A stretch of DNA of 64,000 nt, from the NCBI GenBank assembly GCA_965250025.1, contig OZ252283.1, positions 1 through 64,000 of the forward strand. Reading direction: 5' to 3'. Under the pieces are notes generated by a model that was given only the letters and a program-made list of their open reading frames with translations, was not told where the DNA came from and searched no databases. The stretch is from CBDDLD01 sp965250025. GTDB lineage: Bacteria; Bacteroidota; Bacteroidia; Flavobacteriales; Flavobacteriaceae. Made by a program: the position numbers and the translations under genes. Each line of letters starts with the position of its first letter. The first letter of the stretch is position 1. Of the stretch, positions 21,301 through 30,100 are shown in pieces.

Positions 21301-22158
21301 TTGTTCAAATCTGCCAACTGCTCTAATTCTATATATGATGTAACCTTGTGAGTAGATCAACGGAATGTCATAACTAAGCGGGGCATCCGCATTTATTTCC
21401 ACTCTGGTATTATTGAGCTCAAAATCTCTCACACTAAAATCAATGTCAGCAGCATCTCTGGGCTGGCCTAAGGTTTCCCCATAGTTATCTACCCAGGTCC
21501 ATTCTAATTGATACTCTTTAGCTCCAACGACTTCATTCCATAGGATTGTGATTAAATAAGGGTTTGGGTCATTCTGGGCTACTGATAATGAATGTCCTAC
21601 TGAAGGAGGTGATGTGGACAGTTCACTATACCTGTCAGAAAAATATTCTAAATGCAACGTCACATTATCAGGAGTTGTATCTGTTACAGTCCCAGTATTC
21701 ATGTTTTCATAAGCGATATCAAGAACTTCTACTATTGCACCATAAGAATCTATAATATTGTAGACGCTTAAATCACTGAAATTTGATCCGTTAATATTAG
21801 GATTGTACTCTATAGAAAAGGTCTTTGTGTAAGCGTTTGAGCTAAGAGATCCATCACTTAGATAAGGTGTGATTTTTAATTGTATTTGATATGTAAACCA
21901 TACGAAAGGTCCCGTATCACTTTGAGCCTCCAGTTCTAATCTGGTATACGGATTAGTAGTCGTAATGTTAGCATTGTTAATTTCAGCATCGACAACTTCT
22001 AAAGTAGCACCGTCAACAATACTCTGTCCTGTAAGCTGATCAACTTGTCCGTAGGCAGTATTGCCTAAGCAAACTATAGTAATCAACAAAACAAAAGTGA
22101 AAAATTTGATGTTTAATTTTTCATTTAAGCAACTAAAAAGGGTTGGTAAAAATCTCAT
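12370..22158 (-). CDS. Giant RHS/YD-repeat protein with metalloprotease-like toxin tip
   Basis: The 3262-residue protein has a signal peptide (cleavage near AYG-Q, residue 38), a long beta-rich N-terminal part with fibronectin-like and Cys-containing regions, YD repeats between about 2080 and 2900 (e.g. 'YDKLGRIV', 'YDQLNRIV', 'YDRNGNLL') and the RHS core ending with 'YGFNGKEKDD' and 'FLSVDPL...YQFASNTPIQAVDIDG'. RHS shells enclose a variable C-terminal toxin. Here the last about 260 residues contain HEIAH at 3170-3174 and a third His at 3180, a zinc-metallopeptidase pattern (metzincin-like, but Leu replaces the usual Gly). No type IX sorting tail is present. It is the next-to-last gene of the secretion operon, followed by its candidate immunity gene. 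Confidence 0.85.
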   Translation of the reverse strand: MRFLPTLFSCLNEKLNIKFFTFVLLITIVCLGNTAYGQVDQLTGQSIVDGATLEVVDAEINNANITTTNPYTRLELEAQSDTGPFVWFTYQIQLKITPYLSDGSLSSNAYTKTFSIEYNPNINGSNFSDLSVYNIIDSYGAIVEVLDIAYENMNTGTVTDTTPDNVTLHLEYFSDRYSELSTSPPSVGHSLSVAQNDPNPYLITILWNEVVGAKEYQLEWTWVDNYGETLGQPRDAADIDFSVRDFELNNTRVEINADAPLSYDIPLIYSQGYIIYRIRAVGRFEQDTTVPFYGPWSAGFQNEATVRDWLSYDTATYQILNTHENLKNWQFQSSYAEDGKKKEVVSYFDGSLRNRQTVTKINSDDNAIVGEVIYDNQGRPAIEVLPVPADNSILQYYDAFNINLETIKYSHLDFDWDDVGENACNISAGEMSEKVGASKYYSPNNKSYGNFQDYVPDAERFPFSQIEYTPDNTGRIRRKGGVGKYHQLGSDSEMKYYYSQPASSFELNRLFGYEVGLVKHYKKNAVVDPNGQVSVSYIDPQGRTIATALAGGNPQTEREENILEPLEDETNRDLHDDIFADLMESNEFYSTGRFPLLLDGSKVNKQIISTQNFSDYEFNYAFKGDIFNFNNDCPIDFPYKYDLKLSLIDDCGEEQLNDGPIIRESITDFSTQSPLTATLNTGEYTLIKDLIVNEDAIEEAWQLFLENANANCILTKEDFILINFDCSEVDCDIVEQGEAYYIASKLDIAYNEGVDYTFNISNDIGTLQVLDTALTDEINAFFAGLQESYPIVVEFCRSNTLCDINRQTLLADVSPQGQYGNIEFEVDTDGVSTGVIDDVLSIFNDQNSVFFGGDTTDNNWRTPLQPVQVSDIGNSYSRVDDGDINSLLFGYFESDEESPSLIEITNQNTASTLIEDAIWSPEIIETAVILESNGNYFVKPEELAHVSDFIAEWKSSWANALIEYHPEYCYLEYVEAVCNNDASNTVMNAFEFEEYLRTIATYQEASAASLIGSGFTQIMEADPFFNASTQFASEADDITIDYAELRRLIMTHALSKNFNGLGDDIPVLDTNSEVFGILSYSLAVVQFGSLLDVNDATSLGDQPSNLYSIINNDLSEDERNEVWIQYVNNYIGLRSRIYDFFISLHAIKGGCYNSCLDGAIIDQSVLDLAGGDYEVGGSNSFSSLISDYLNLEDTGNTSISQHISDILNNQQPASNDRLCPNNNYANKIKRFPGSTYLYNTELVNDEDDIEDEDPYYELTGKCKMQSDLEAFLRGFFQERTTQNSLTTDEEFSGPYLTIDLFQELGGSEGENLSIEGQILADDLVIAFNDLANPTCTDPIVLKLPTGLSWSNYGTSWVFKAEEGLTEIYYEEDTTLEQSGRYKFQILAKVITTVNNEEVETEYVLEGETCAKLNTCLEDCEDCDIPYSIAVKEELVLLLNEVLNLSFNSSTNIDLGSLVPSIPELYDFYFQPYGTPIYPAYRYNNGDFQFTFATTGSPDYSGGGSLIFKMNGDYTNASSFVDEFLDVRIEAVSTASSDPAHEIVLVYRNTSGIIVEDTGILEYTKHILLDVCLQQPEFYTQFTLRKQVSATSINESNKLHYKDITFSFKDKTFAKHELINMSFDLSIPQGLYNGDFTNGNYNQDPFLTSFNSVQLTVIINGTQYNLSDAEIDYNNYSGFGLLHCFDTSISGVRPVANDLSRTDFYATDFSISNLAYTIGNANGVTSDAFDFSEGSGNPISANGISMNVDLSSGTNAESWISSDDDADNTALSIFNTYDAFTFCQNNNPYWEEPLPLNIEFEDGVEFNFQSSIRLTSNVYFIDENYDPSLQPGAFYYYGHIAQFNNVPNGGSGDPVLDNDQLYSIIVSVGSEIKYIDGTPPECPCIVQTVRPQSCNDKWTVFNTFFNFQENTYPNYPDYQPGDEFGDDSEYTVLEATTGVIGYQLPDIFTEDYFCGMNYAYITEDYIHYLQQINTLFNANTPDHPLFMSIGEFGDTDLNYGFDDPDDAFAGMTGVIDAYLAAITLNSDNEPVLTINGASVTEAWWPAFVTKWIEINDPCLPVPMIPEVNIPITPPETSPCQQIIETLTEAYSQDSYLNYLEQLKQEFTEAYINGAIENANEAFTMTYPDKEYQYTLYYYDQAGNLIQTVPPQGVKRLGDGLSLQEKAELNAKINDDIINNTTVTALPKHRMLTQYRYNSLNQLVYQKTPDGGETRFAYDKLGRIVMSQNAKQVPTIDGSERYSYTDYDEIGRIQEAGELNLQINTYAINDQGRLALFSDLNTEVEEVNQEAFPGNISNDRVEVTVTTYDTPPAPQILSEFTDYDPTNNRNRVTSVAFYSKYPVSNVLDYDNCLFYSYDIHGNVKELLTDINNDHLKALEHNLKRVEYDYDLISGNVNQVTYQKGRRDLFIHRYNYDADNRITHVETSEDGVIWEKDANYEYYEHGPLARVLLGDKEVQGMDYVYTLQGWLKGVNAERLDPRLDIANDAVNNRVARDAFAYNLSYFFDDYKPRISDVTDPFQLSDEFYSREPGLKNGNIRGMTTALMKTELRPLDVSYNTYDYDQLNRIVSMFTVSGRERPSEESYASNYSYDRNGNLLTLVRTALNDEGSVKPMDELKYYYYDTDNDDGIPEDSNRLRIVKDEAPSNNFEVDIDFHDYDYKYDEIGQLLTDEDEGIKEIVWRVDGKVNQVIKTDGTVISFGYDGLGNRLSKSLVDESTRTNKHTFYLRDAQGNVLSVYDMEDNRDGNNSPSILDVDILLENGSITTPSPGELIQAQNTITVAGGLNIYTVEPSGHLELEAGHAITLKPGFTAKTDSYFTAIIKEAAPPTDLTLRLKEQHIYGSSRLGLQEPQKDLLANIQGRFVGGTTYVRDVGDKRYELTNHLGNVLEVITDKKLFYDGFSPDVVAYNDYYPFGMLVPNRHGSNDNYRYGFNGKEKDDGVKGEGVQYDYGFRVYDARLGKFLSVDPLFKDYAMLTPYQFASNTPIQAVDIDGKEGETYLEYEIKDGKEIVMHRVIEVDVYVAFSRNSENNHFYSKKPKKDQKLREKVSNDLASQYIDGDFTDGEGNPIVWRFNVSSFNVDDVSISDFRQRLRDENNYYVEGISDERTGIKAVIIQQDHLSDVPVYNQKEGTVEGVGDVDTRGEYDGVSLITINDSFKGVGGNKAKQHTLGHEIAHFFLRLHSNQDIKHMGDSAAKHDLAGEGILHYYGYKFQITKKSITSGDEDPYTIIAIPDGKQDLNQENVNAFLESIIDTGRKEKVNNDE
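13366..13440 (-). repeat. 75-bp inverted repeat, copy in the RHS core
   Basis: This segment encodes 25 codons of the RHS core (from NDYYPFGMLVP to YRYGFN). It is identical at every base to 40387-40461 on the plus strand. The identity stops abruptly on both sides, and downstream similarity falls to that of distant homologues. It starts exactly on a codon boundary of the RHS gene (8718 bases, 2906 codons, from the start). Confidence 0.95.
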
Positions 22159-22189
22159 ACTTTATTAAGTTATACTATTAAACAAGTGA

Positions 22190-22909
22190 TCAGTTTGCAA
22201 ATATTATTTCGTAATCTCCATAACTTTCCGAAGGGAAAATTTTTTCCTTTTCATAAGTAAAATAATGTGAACGCTTAAATTTTTTCTTATCTAAACTTAT
22301 TGTGTCTTTATAATTTGTGTAAATGATATCTAATCTTGGATTACCTTTTTGCGGTAAACTATTTTGGGTTGCTTTGTAGACTGAAAAGTCAGCGATATAG
22401 TTGTAAAAAACAACCTGTTTATTTAAGTTGAAGGTCTTTTTATCTATGTAAAGCTCCACCACTGAAAATTCAAGAATAGAAGAGTCTTTTGGCTTACTGA
22501 GTGTTAATTTCCAATAGTCTTTTACGTCTTCTAGTTTTTTATCTTCAAAAGCTTTTAAGATTTTAGAATTATCTATACTGTTGGGGTTATCAATGATGTT
22601 AGATGAGGAATATCCTACCAACATGGCTTTTTCATCAGGGTTAAGTTTCACCATAAAATTTTTGCCCAATACAAACTCCGTACGTTTTAGTTTTTGGTAA
22701 AACACCTCATTGTATTTTGCTTGTATGCCATTGTAGCTTTCATAAGCCATCTTGCCCGATTTACCATTGTAAAGTGCATAATTAATACTTACTTGATATT
22801 CCGTATTAGTTTTCTTAGCATTGATATAACGCTCAAATACTTCTTCTGCACTTTGGGCATAAGTATTATAACTTAAAATTATGGTTATTATGAATATTAC
22901 TTTTTTCAT
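22190..22909 (-). CDS. Exported protein, LolA-like fold possible
   Basis: The 239-residue protein has a signal peptide (MKKVIFIITIILSYNTYAQ). The mature part has alternating beta strands with 'YYIDKKTFNLNK'-like segments reminiscent of LolA/outer-membrane-lipoprotein-sorting folds, but no diagnostic motif. The start at 22909 is favoured because it begins the signal peptide. It lies 1 base after the VWA gene and 31 bases before the RHS gene, so it belongs to the same transcript and may help export or folding of the RHS protein (inference from position). Confidence 0.6.
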   Translation of the reverse strand: MKKVIFIITIILSYNTYAQSAEEVFERYINAKKTNTEYQVSINYALYNGKSGKMAYESYNGIQAKYNEVFYQKLKRTEFVLGKNFMVKLNPDEKAMLVGYSSSNIIDNPNSIDNSKILKAFEDKKLEDVKDYWKLTLSKPKDSSILEFSVVELYIDKKTFNLNKQVVFYNYIADFSVYKATQNSLPQKGNPRLDIIYTNYKDTISLDKKKFKRSHYFTYEKEKIFPSESYGDYEIIFAN

Positions 22910-22910
22910 A

Positions 22911-24179
22911 TTAATTATTGCCAATACTGGTTTTTGATCGTGTTTCCTGAATGGTATAAATGCCTCTTTCGGTCTCTTTCTTTATTCGTATCAGTCCTCC
23001 CTCAAGGTCATACTCATAAAATGTGCTGTAGTTATTTTCATCCTGTTCTGCCATGAGGCGTTGGTTTACAGGATCGTACACAAAAGATTTCATGCTGCCA
23101 TTGAATGGATGAATTCGGATATCGTCAAAAAAGACCTCATTTCCACCTTTATTTTTTAAACTAATTTCAATAGAAGCAGTGCCCTGAGGTACTGTAAACT
23201 CATCAAAGATGCGTTGCCATTCCTCTATAATGCGTCCTTCTGGGAAAAAATTGTCCTCACTTATCAGCGTGTCCGAGCCGTCTAAGTAACGGAGCTCAAT
23301 ACTGGGTGCGGGATAAGTTATTACTTGCTTAGATACATTTTCCTTCGTCCAGGCGCTTAAGACGTACTTTTGCTCCGGGATGGGTTTAAATGAATTACAA
23401 CCGTCACAATCGTCTGATGGAGGATTGGTTTGGTCACCACAAATAATATCTTGATTTACTAGTAGATCTTCTAAATTAGCAATCAAACTTGTGGTGTTAC
23501 TTAAGTCATCAGATAAATAATATGCCGGGAATTGTGCAAAATCAGCACTTGTATCTTGATGAATGTCGTCACTGGAGGTATAGGCAAGGGCAATTCCTAT
23601 TCCGTTGTCAGATATATTACCATCTAAAACACCTACACTACCATAATTGTCAAAAATCATATAATAAAGCCGAACACCATTATCTATGAGATTATTAGCT
23701 GTAGCTCTAGCTATAGCTGCGCTATTAAAATCAAATGGTACAGGTTGTTCGTCTACAAAAAGAATGACAATATCTGGACTTACCATTGTAGTGCTATTCA
23801 TTAAGGTTTGTTCAACAAATGATAATCCTGCATTCCAACGATCAACTGATAAACTATTAATATCATGATAATTAGACGTGTAATTCGCAAAGAAATCTGT
23901 AAAAGAATTAGGGTCATTAGAATACAAAACATTGTTTATCCCATCTTGATATACCTCATCACCACTTACTGTTGAACCTAACGGAATTACGGAAACAAAA
24001 ACATTATTATCAGATATATTACTAATGAAAGAATTAATTGCATCTCTTACACTCATTTTGTTTGTGTTGTTGAATGAACTCGATCCATCAAGTAAAAATA
24101 CCACATGGCTTTCACAAGGCTCTTGCTGTGCATTGATTTGCAAGCTTAAAACAAATAATATAAAAATAATTTTCTTCAT
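22911..24179 (-). CDS. Exported VWA-domain protein with YD-like tail
   Basis: The 422-residue protein has a signal peptide (to about residue 18) and a von Willebrand A domain (about 22-240) with the metal-binding motif D31-G-S33-S-S35. A Cys pair region follows (near 245-265), then a carbohydrate-binding-like beta domain, and finally a short YD-type segment ('FVYDPVNQRLMAEQDENN', 'YEYDLEGGLIRIKKE'). The YD tail ties it to the two giant neighbours: it looks like a small accessory built from the same repeat. It lies between the SpvB-like gene (12 bases) and the LolA-like gene. A role in adhesion or complex assembly is plausible, not shown. Confidence 0.7.
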   Translation of the reverse strand: MKKIIFILFVLSLQINAQQEPCESHVVFLLDGSSSFNNTNKMSVRDAINSFISNISDNNVFVSVIPLGSTVSGDEVYQDGINNVLYSNDPNSFTDFFANYTSNYHDINSLSVDRWNAGLSFVEQTLMNSTTMVSPDIVILFVDEQPVPFDFNSAAIARATANNLIDNGVRLYYMIFDNYGSVGVLDGNISDNGIGIALAYTSSDDIHQDTSADFAQFPAYYLSDDLSNTTSLIANLEDLLVNQDIICGDQTNPPSDDCDGCNSFKPIPEQKYVLSAWTKENVSKQVITYPAPSIELRYLDGSDTLISEDNFFPEGRIIEEWQRIFDEFTVPQGTASIEISLKNKGGNEVFFDDIRIHPFNGSMKSFVYDPVNQRLMAEQDENNYSTFYEYDLEGGLIRIKKETERGIYTIQETRSKTSIGNN

Positions 24180-24191
24180 TATTAATCAGTA

Positions 24192-27100
24192 TTAAAAACC
24201 ACAAGCTATTGTTACCGTAGCACTATCGCAGTCACCATTAGAATCACATATCTCATAAGTAAAACTATCTAATCCTGTTGAGGACGTCGTGTATACAAAG
24301 TAATCATCTGTATAATCTAGAGGTGTACCATTATCATTAACACTTAGTGTTCCTTGATTTGGATTAGAAACGGGAGCTATCGGACCTCCAGGACCATCAC
24401 CACCAAAGTCATCATTGTTGAGTACATTAATCACTAAATTGCTAATTACATTTTGTACTACATCACAGTTACTATGGCTATCATTAAAAGCGTTTGGCAA
24501 TGAATTTGTAACTATAGTATCACAATCCACTAACCTGTGCGTTATTGTTGCAGATGATGACGGTGATAATCTGATGCTTCGTCTTCCTGAATGGGATTCT
24601 TTATCAGATATTGAAGCATTAGCATTTGTGCTTATTTCATCTTGAAATCCAAAATGCGGATTTATAGGCTCTGTGGAGTTGCCATTGAGCGGTAGATACT
24701 CATAATCCTCGAACCCATCAAAAGCCAATTCCCTGTATTGCGTATTTGATCCAACAGCAGTTGGTAATGTATATCTGTAACCATATTGAGCTGCAGAAAA
24801 CCTATCTAGAGCATCTTTATTTTCTATTTCAGCGCCATATGGACTATACTGGGTTACCTCACTTGCAAAAGTCCATTTGTTCGAATTGTTTTGGCTTGGG
24901 TCCGGATTGTCAATTTCCCAATACCAAGGGACCTGACTTAAATTTAGCTTATAAAACGGTTTAAAAGTATTAAAGAAACCTTCTGTGCGAGGGTTATAAC
25001 CATTGCTATTATTATTTCTACCTGTCAGATAAGCATAGGATTTAATAGCACGCCAATCTCCTTTTATGTTATATAGATATGGGTTAACGCTAATGGTTTC
25101 ATAATTCGTAATGTTTCCATTTTCATCAAACTCAATATCATTTGGGTTGGGAAGCCTGAATTCGCATTGTGAATTCCAAGCATCGCTATATTCTACAGCA
25201 CTGGCATTGACAATCCTATAACCTCTCCAATCTGGACGTGCGCTAATTCTCCTACCGATGGCTGGAGGGAAAGTGCTAGTCCACGATACTATAGGACTTC
25301 TTTGTGATGTCACTGAAGCCATATTTGCAGTCTGTAGGTTTCTATACCCGGACCTGTATATGGTAAAACTAGGATTGGCAATGATAGCATCGTCTAGTTG
25401 GAAAGGCGCTCCATTTCTATCAACGAGCTTAATTCTATTTCCTAGAAAGCCAACAACCCATGCACGATCGTTCAACTCTTCATCATTGTCTAATTTTTGT
25501 TTTATTAAAAGCTCATCGCCAAGTGTAAAAATGGTATTTGCATCATCTGTGAATATCTGATTTGTAAATGCCGGATTCATAATATTGAAACTGCTTGTAG
25601 ATGCATCTTCGGAGAGGTAACCTTTAATACCAAGATTGGTACTCGCTGCTCCCATATCGTTATAATACCACATGGACGGATAACCTAAATTGTAATAGTT
25701 GTCACTATACTCATTTACGGTTTTGGTTAACAGTACGCTACCTGTATTGGCATCCCAGGCAAGATTTTCCGTAGAAACTCTGGAGCCTAGATCATAAGCG
25801 ATTTTTTCTTTCAGAATTCCTATAGAATGAATTACTTTGGTTGTGGTGGCGGTTTTTAACTCTTTTTCGTGTGTTTGAACTACCGGAAGTAATGTAGGTA
25901 CTGGTAAAACACCTATAAAAACTAATATTGCTGCTACATTACCATCAACACCTAAAACCTGTGCAGAGTTTTCATAAGACCTAAAATCATTAACCATATC
26001 ATAGGTAACACCAATCGGTTGATTGGTAACACTTCCATCTTCGTTAATTACATCCAAATTGTTGTTTAATGTCCCGTCATCATTGGTACTGTAGACATAA
26101 TCTACCCGGGAGATATAATCGTTTCCTGTTTGCCCTTCGGCCTGTACTTTTTGACTTTTCTGCTTACCATTCATATCATTGGTTCTTACTACAAACCCCT
26201 GAGAGTAAGTCAAATTATTATGTGTCTTTACTTTAAGTACAGATCCAAGTATTCCTGTAATATCTACTTTTGGAGTTATATCGGTGTAATCTGTTAGGGT
26301 TGGAAAGTCTTTTGAAGTATAAAATTCGCTGATAACACGTCCTGTAGCGTGCTTTTTCAATGTTTCAATAATAGGCGTATTGTCCTGATCTACGCCAACT
26401 TGTCGTTCTCGTTTTAAGTTAGACACCACTACGCGACCATAAGTAACTGTAGGGGATGGGTATAGCGATTGTCCCACGGGTTTTTCGGTATAATTGAATT
26501 CTTTGGGTGCAATGAGCTTATCGTTTTTATCATAAAATGGTAAAATCAATGGATTTTCCTTACTGCCATTCGGCTCAAAAGTCGCCACGCCGCTTGTACT
26601 TTTATCTTCATTTTCATATAAATATTCCTGACCATAAAAATTTCTGTAAACAGGATTTTCATTTTCATTCATCTCATCCCAATTGTCATGGAGTTGTAAT
26701 TTTTTCACTCTAATTCCACCGCCAAATTTATTCCCGGTGGGATGATACAATCGGATCCATGATTTATTCGGATTGAAACGCTTAGCGCAATTTTTATTTC
26801 TCAGGGCTTGATTTGGTCCTCCGAATATTGTTGTAACACTACCCAAAGCACCCACAAATGATTGCCCTAAAGCGATTAGGTCTCCAGGCTCATCAAATTC
26901 TGGTGAAGGTAGATTGTATATGTATCTATTCAAGTAGGTTCTTCCAAAATACCAACCCGCTTTAGCTATTGGGTTGACCATCTGTCCGGAATTAATGAGA
27001 CCGCCCTCACGTTTTAGTCTTTTAAGCCTAATGGAAGCATATTTACTTCCATTCAATGTAAATACTTTTGAAGCGTCTCTGTCTATAGTGACATAACCTG

Positions 27101-30100
27101 TGACGTAATCGTATCTCGAAGAGGTCATATTTAGCATAAACCTAAAGTAGAGTGGGTTTCTGTCCGATTGCCCAATATCTCCTAAATAATTGTTCTTAAA
27201 ATCGTTTTCTGAAACGTCATTAGGAATTTGGACATAGATATAATCATAATCGTCTGAGCCCTGATAAAGGGTATTGCTCCCAATACTTCCTGTCTGTTCG
27301 TCTCCTGCTCCTACAACTTTAAACATTTGCATTGCTTTTTTATCTTGCACATAGCCATAATCATCAGATTCGTATTCAAGTTCTAAGCGACCCCCCGACG
27401 GTAAATCTATAGAGGTCATGGTCCAGGCTGAAGCATAGTCATCTTGTAAGGTTCTTTCTTTTTGTTGTACAAAAGGGAATTCAGGAGTTGCCGCTTCGCC
27501 ATTAGCAGGATTACAACTTCCTTCAATGGGCTTATAATTGCCCCATACATCATAGGCTTTTATGTTGTAGTTTGGATTAAGACCATCATAATTGAAAACA
27601 TAAGGCGTGTATTTACCCATGTTTGAATCTCTGTAGGTGAAATAAACCTTGTCTAAGGTTAATTTTCCTCTATTCTCATTGATGTTTACACCATTTACAA
27701 AAACAGCTTGTTCGCTATTATTTGGGATACCACCACATAAAGCATAATTATACTCGAAGTGAGCAATTTTGATTGCAGCTTTTGCTCTATCATTATAACT
27801 TACTGAAAAAAACGGGGTGCTTGCTGTAAGCTTTTCGTACTCGGGTTTAGAGTATAAATAGATGCGGTCTAATTTTTGCATTCTTGTAGCACCTTGACCT
27901 CCATTTTCTCCCAATGCCCCAATACCGTCTTCTCGATCAGATAATTCAAAAATTGCTATATGAGTTTTGGTTTCGATACGCTCTATATACTTCAATTCTT
28001 TTTCGCCATAAGTATAACTGGCCTTATTATCTCTTGTGTCTGTAATTAATCCCTGATTGTAAGTTGCCAGATTATTTACACTTCTGGAAAAAGGGACACG
28101 CCAATTGTACTGTTTTGGCTGAGAATAAATAAAGTTTGTATATGCTCCTAAATCATCATCCGTAGGTCCATCATTGGTTAAATCCTCATAGTCTGATGAT
28201 AATACTGAAGACAGTAGATAGGTATGGGCATAAGCAGGTGTGTGAACTTTATTGAGGTAATGGTCTCTTCCTGAACGATTATTTCTGGTATTTTCTTCTG
28301 AATTATATTGAACCAACCCTGTTAAGCAATCTCCGTTATTTCTTGTCGCAAATGACGCTTCTATTTTTCTGGTGTTGTATGCTGTTTCACCAAATACATA
28401 AGTACTCCCATCGGGTTTTAAAACTTTCACACCAATTTGATGGTCGTCTGGCACTAAAAACCCCGAATCATCATTTAAAACATTTGGAAGTGTATTGATT
28501 CGTATTTGACCATCTTCACCATTTTTTACCTGACCATATTTGATCATTTGTATAGATTGGGTACGTATTTGTCTTTCATTTCGTTTAATTACTGAAGCGT
28601 CTTCTGGAGTGTATGTTATTGAATTATCTGCTTCATAATTCTTTACATCAAAAAAGCTAAGAAGTCGTCGATTGTATTCTCCTCCACCAATTTGAAATTT
28701 AACTGGGTTCGGATTGCTAATAAGGCTATTGGTATAATCTGAATCCCCATCGGCTGTGAGTTCTCCAATGGACTTATAGTACACAGGTTCATAATGAAAA
28801 TCTTTAGTGTCGTTATATCTAAAGTTACCAAGTGCTGAGTTTGTAGGACCTTGCCATCTTCCGGATCTGGTGTAAGATGGATTTACTTTTGCATTACCGC
28901 CAAAATGAATCGCCAAACCAGGACCAAGTTCCAGACTTGCAGAACCCCCGACACCGCCATAAGATATAGTTTCATCAAATACATGACCAACTTGACTTCT
29001 ATAAGGTCTGAACATGCCTCCAATGCCCTGACCATTAATTGAATATAAATCATAAGTCTGATTTACCAGAGGCAACATGGTGGTATTAGTAGAGACTGCT
29101 CTATCATTCTCTCTATTAAAATCCAGTACAGAATTTAATGTTGACGCATTTTCAGTATGTGAATACCCATATGCATTAATATCCCTTACCTTATCACTAT
29201 TCCTTAACGCCTGTACAGAACCAAAACCTGTTATTGAACCTTGTGGTGCCTCTGCACCAAAAAACTCAGCACCTAAGGCAAATTTTAATGTTAAACTTAC
29301 ATTCGCAAAGCGAAGCCGATTGGTTGGAGTATAGCTCAAATTGTCATTAAAACTTAAAGTACCAGAGGCAGCTCCAGATGATAGCCTTGAAACTTCAACC
29401 TCTTTTCCTTTAATTTCTTCTGTGGCCTTGTAAACTTTATTGAGCGATGTAGACATATTGATTCCTTTTAACCCTTGTAAGGAATTGAAAGGCACACCAA
29501 TATTTGATGAAAAGGCTCTATGGGTAATCCCATCGGTTGTATTTTTCTTTGAAGTAATTCCAACCGTAGGTTCAACTGTTGCACTACCATCACTGGAAGA
29601 ACTTATGTTAATTCCGGCACTGACTTGGTCAGAAATATCAAAACTGGCACCATAATTAAAGTTAAAGGTGATACCACTGTAGTTATTGTATTCCATTCCT
29701 ATACCTAGGTTAGCACTTGCACCTAGAGCATCGGCAGTATCAAAACCATATATTGGAAATTCAATACCAGTATTGACCCCAGCAGTAAAATTGGTTCTAA
29801 GATTGTTCTCATACCTTACCTGATCGCCATTAAAATCATCGGGTAATCCACGCAACTGTCTATTTATTTGACCTACATTTAAATTCCATCCTAATCCTAC
29901 CCAAGAAGCTTCCTGATCCATAGTTACCCCTGAGGCATAGGCTAAATTCAGAGGGTAACCTCCAACATCCATTATTGGTATGTTGTAATTAAAATCCCCT
30001 GAAGATAAATTAACCATGTCAGAAGTGCCAATAGGTATAAAGGAACTAAACTCGGGTTGAGAAGGACCACCTGTTAAGGCAAATAGACCAGAGGGCTGAA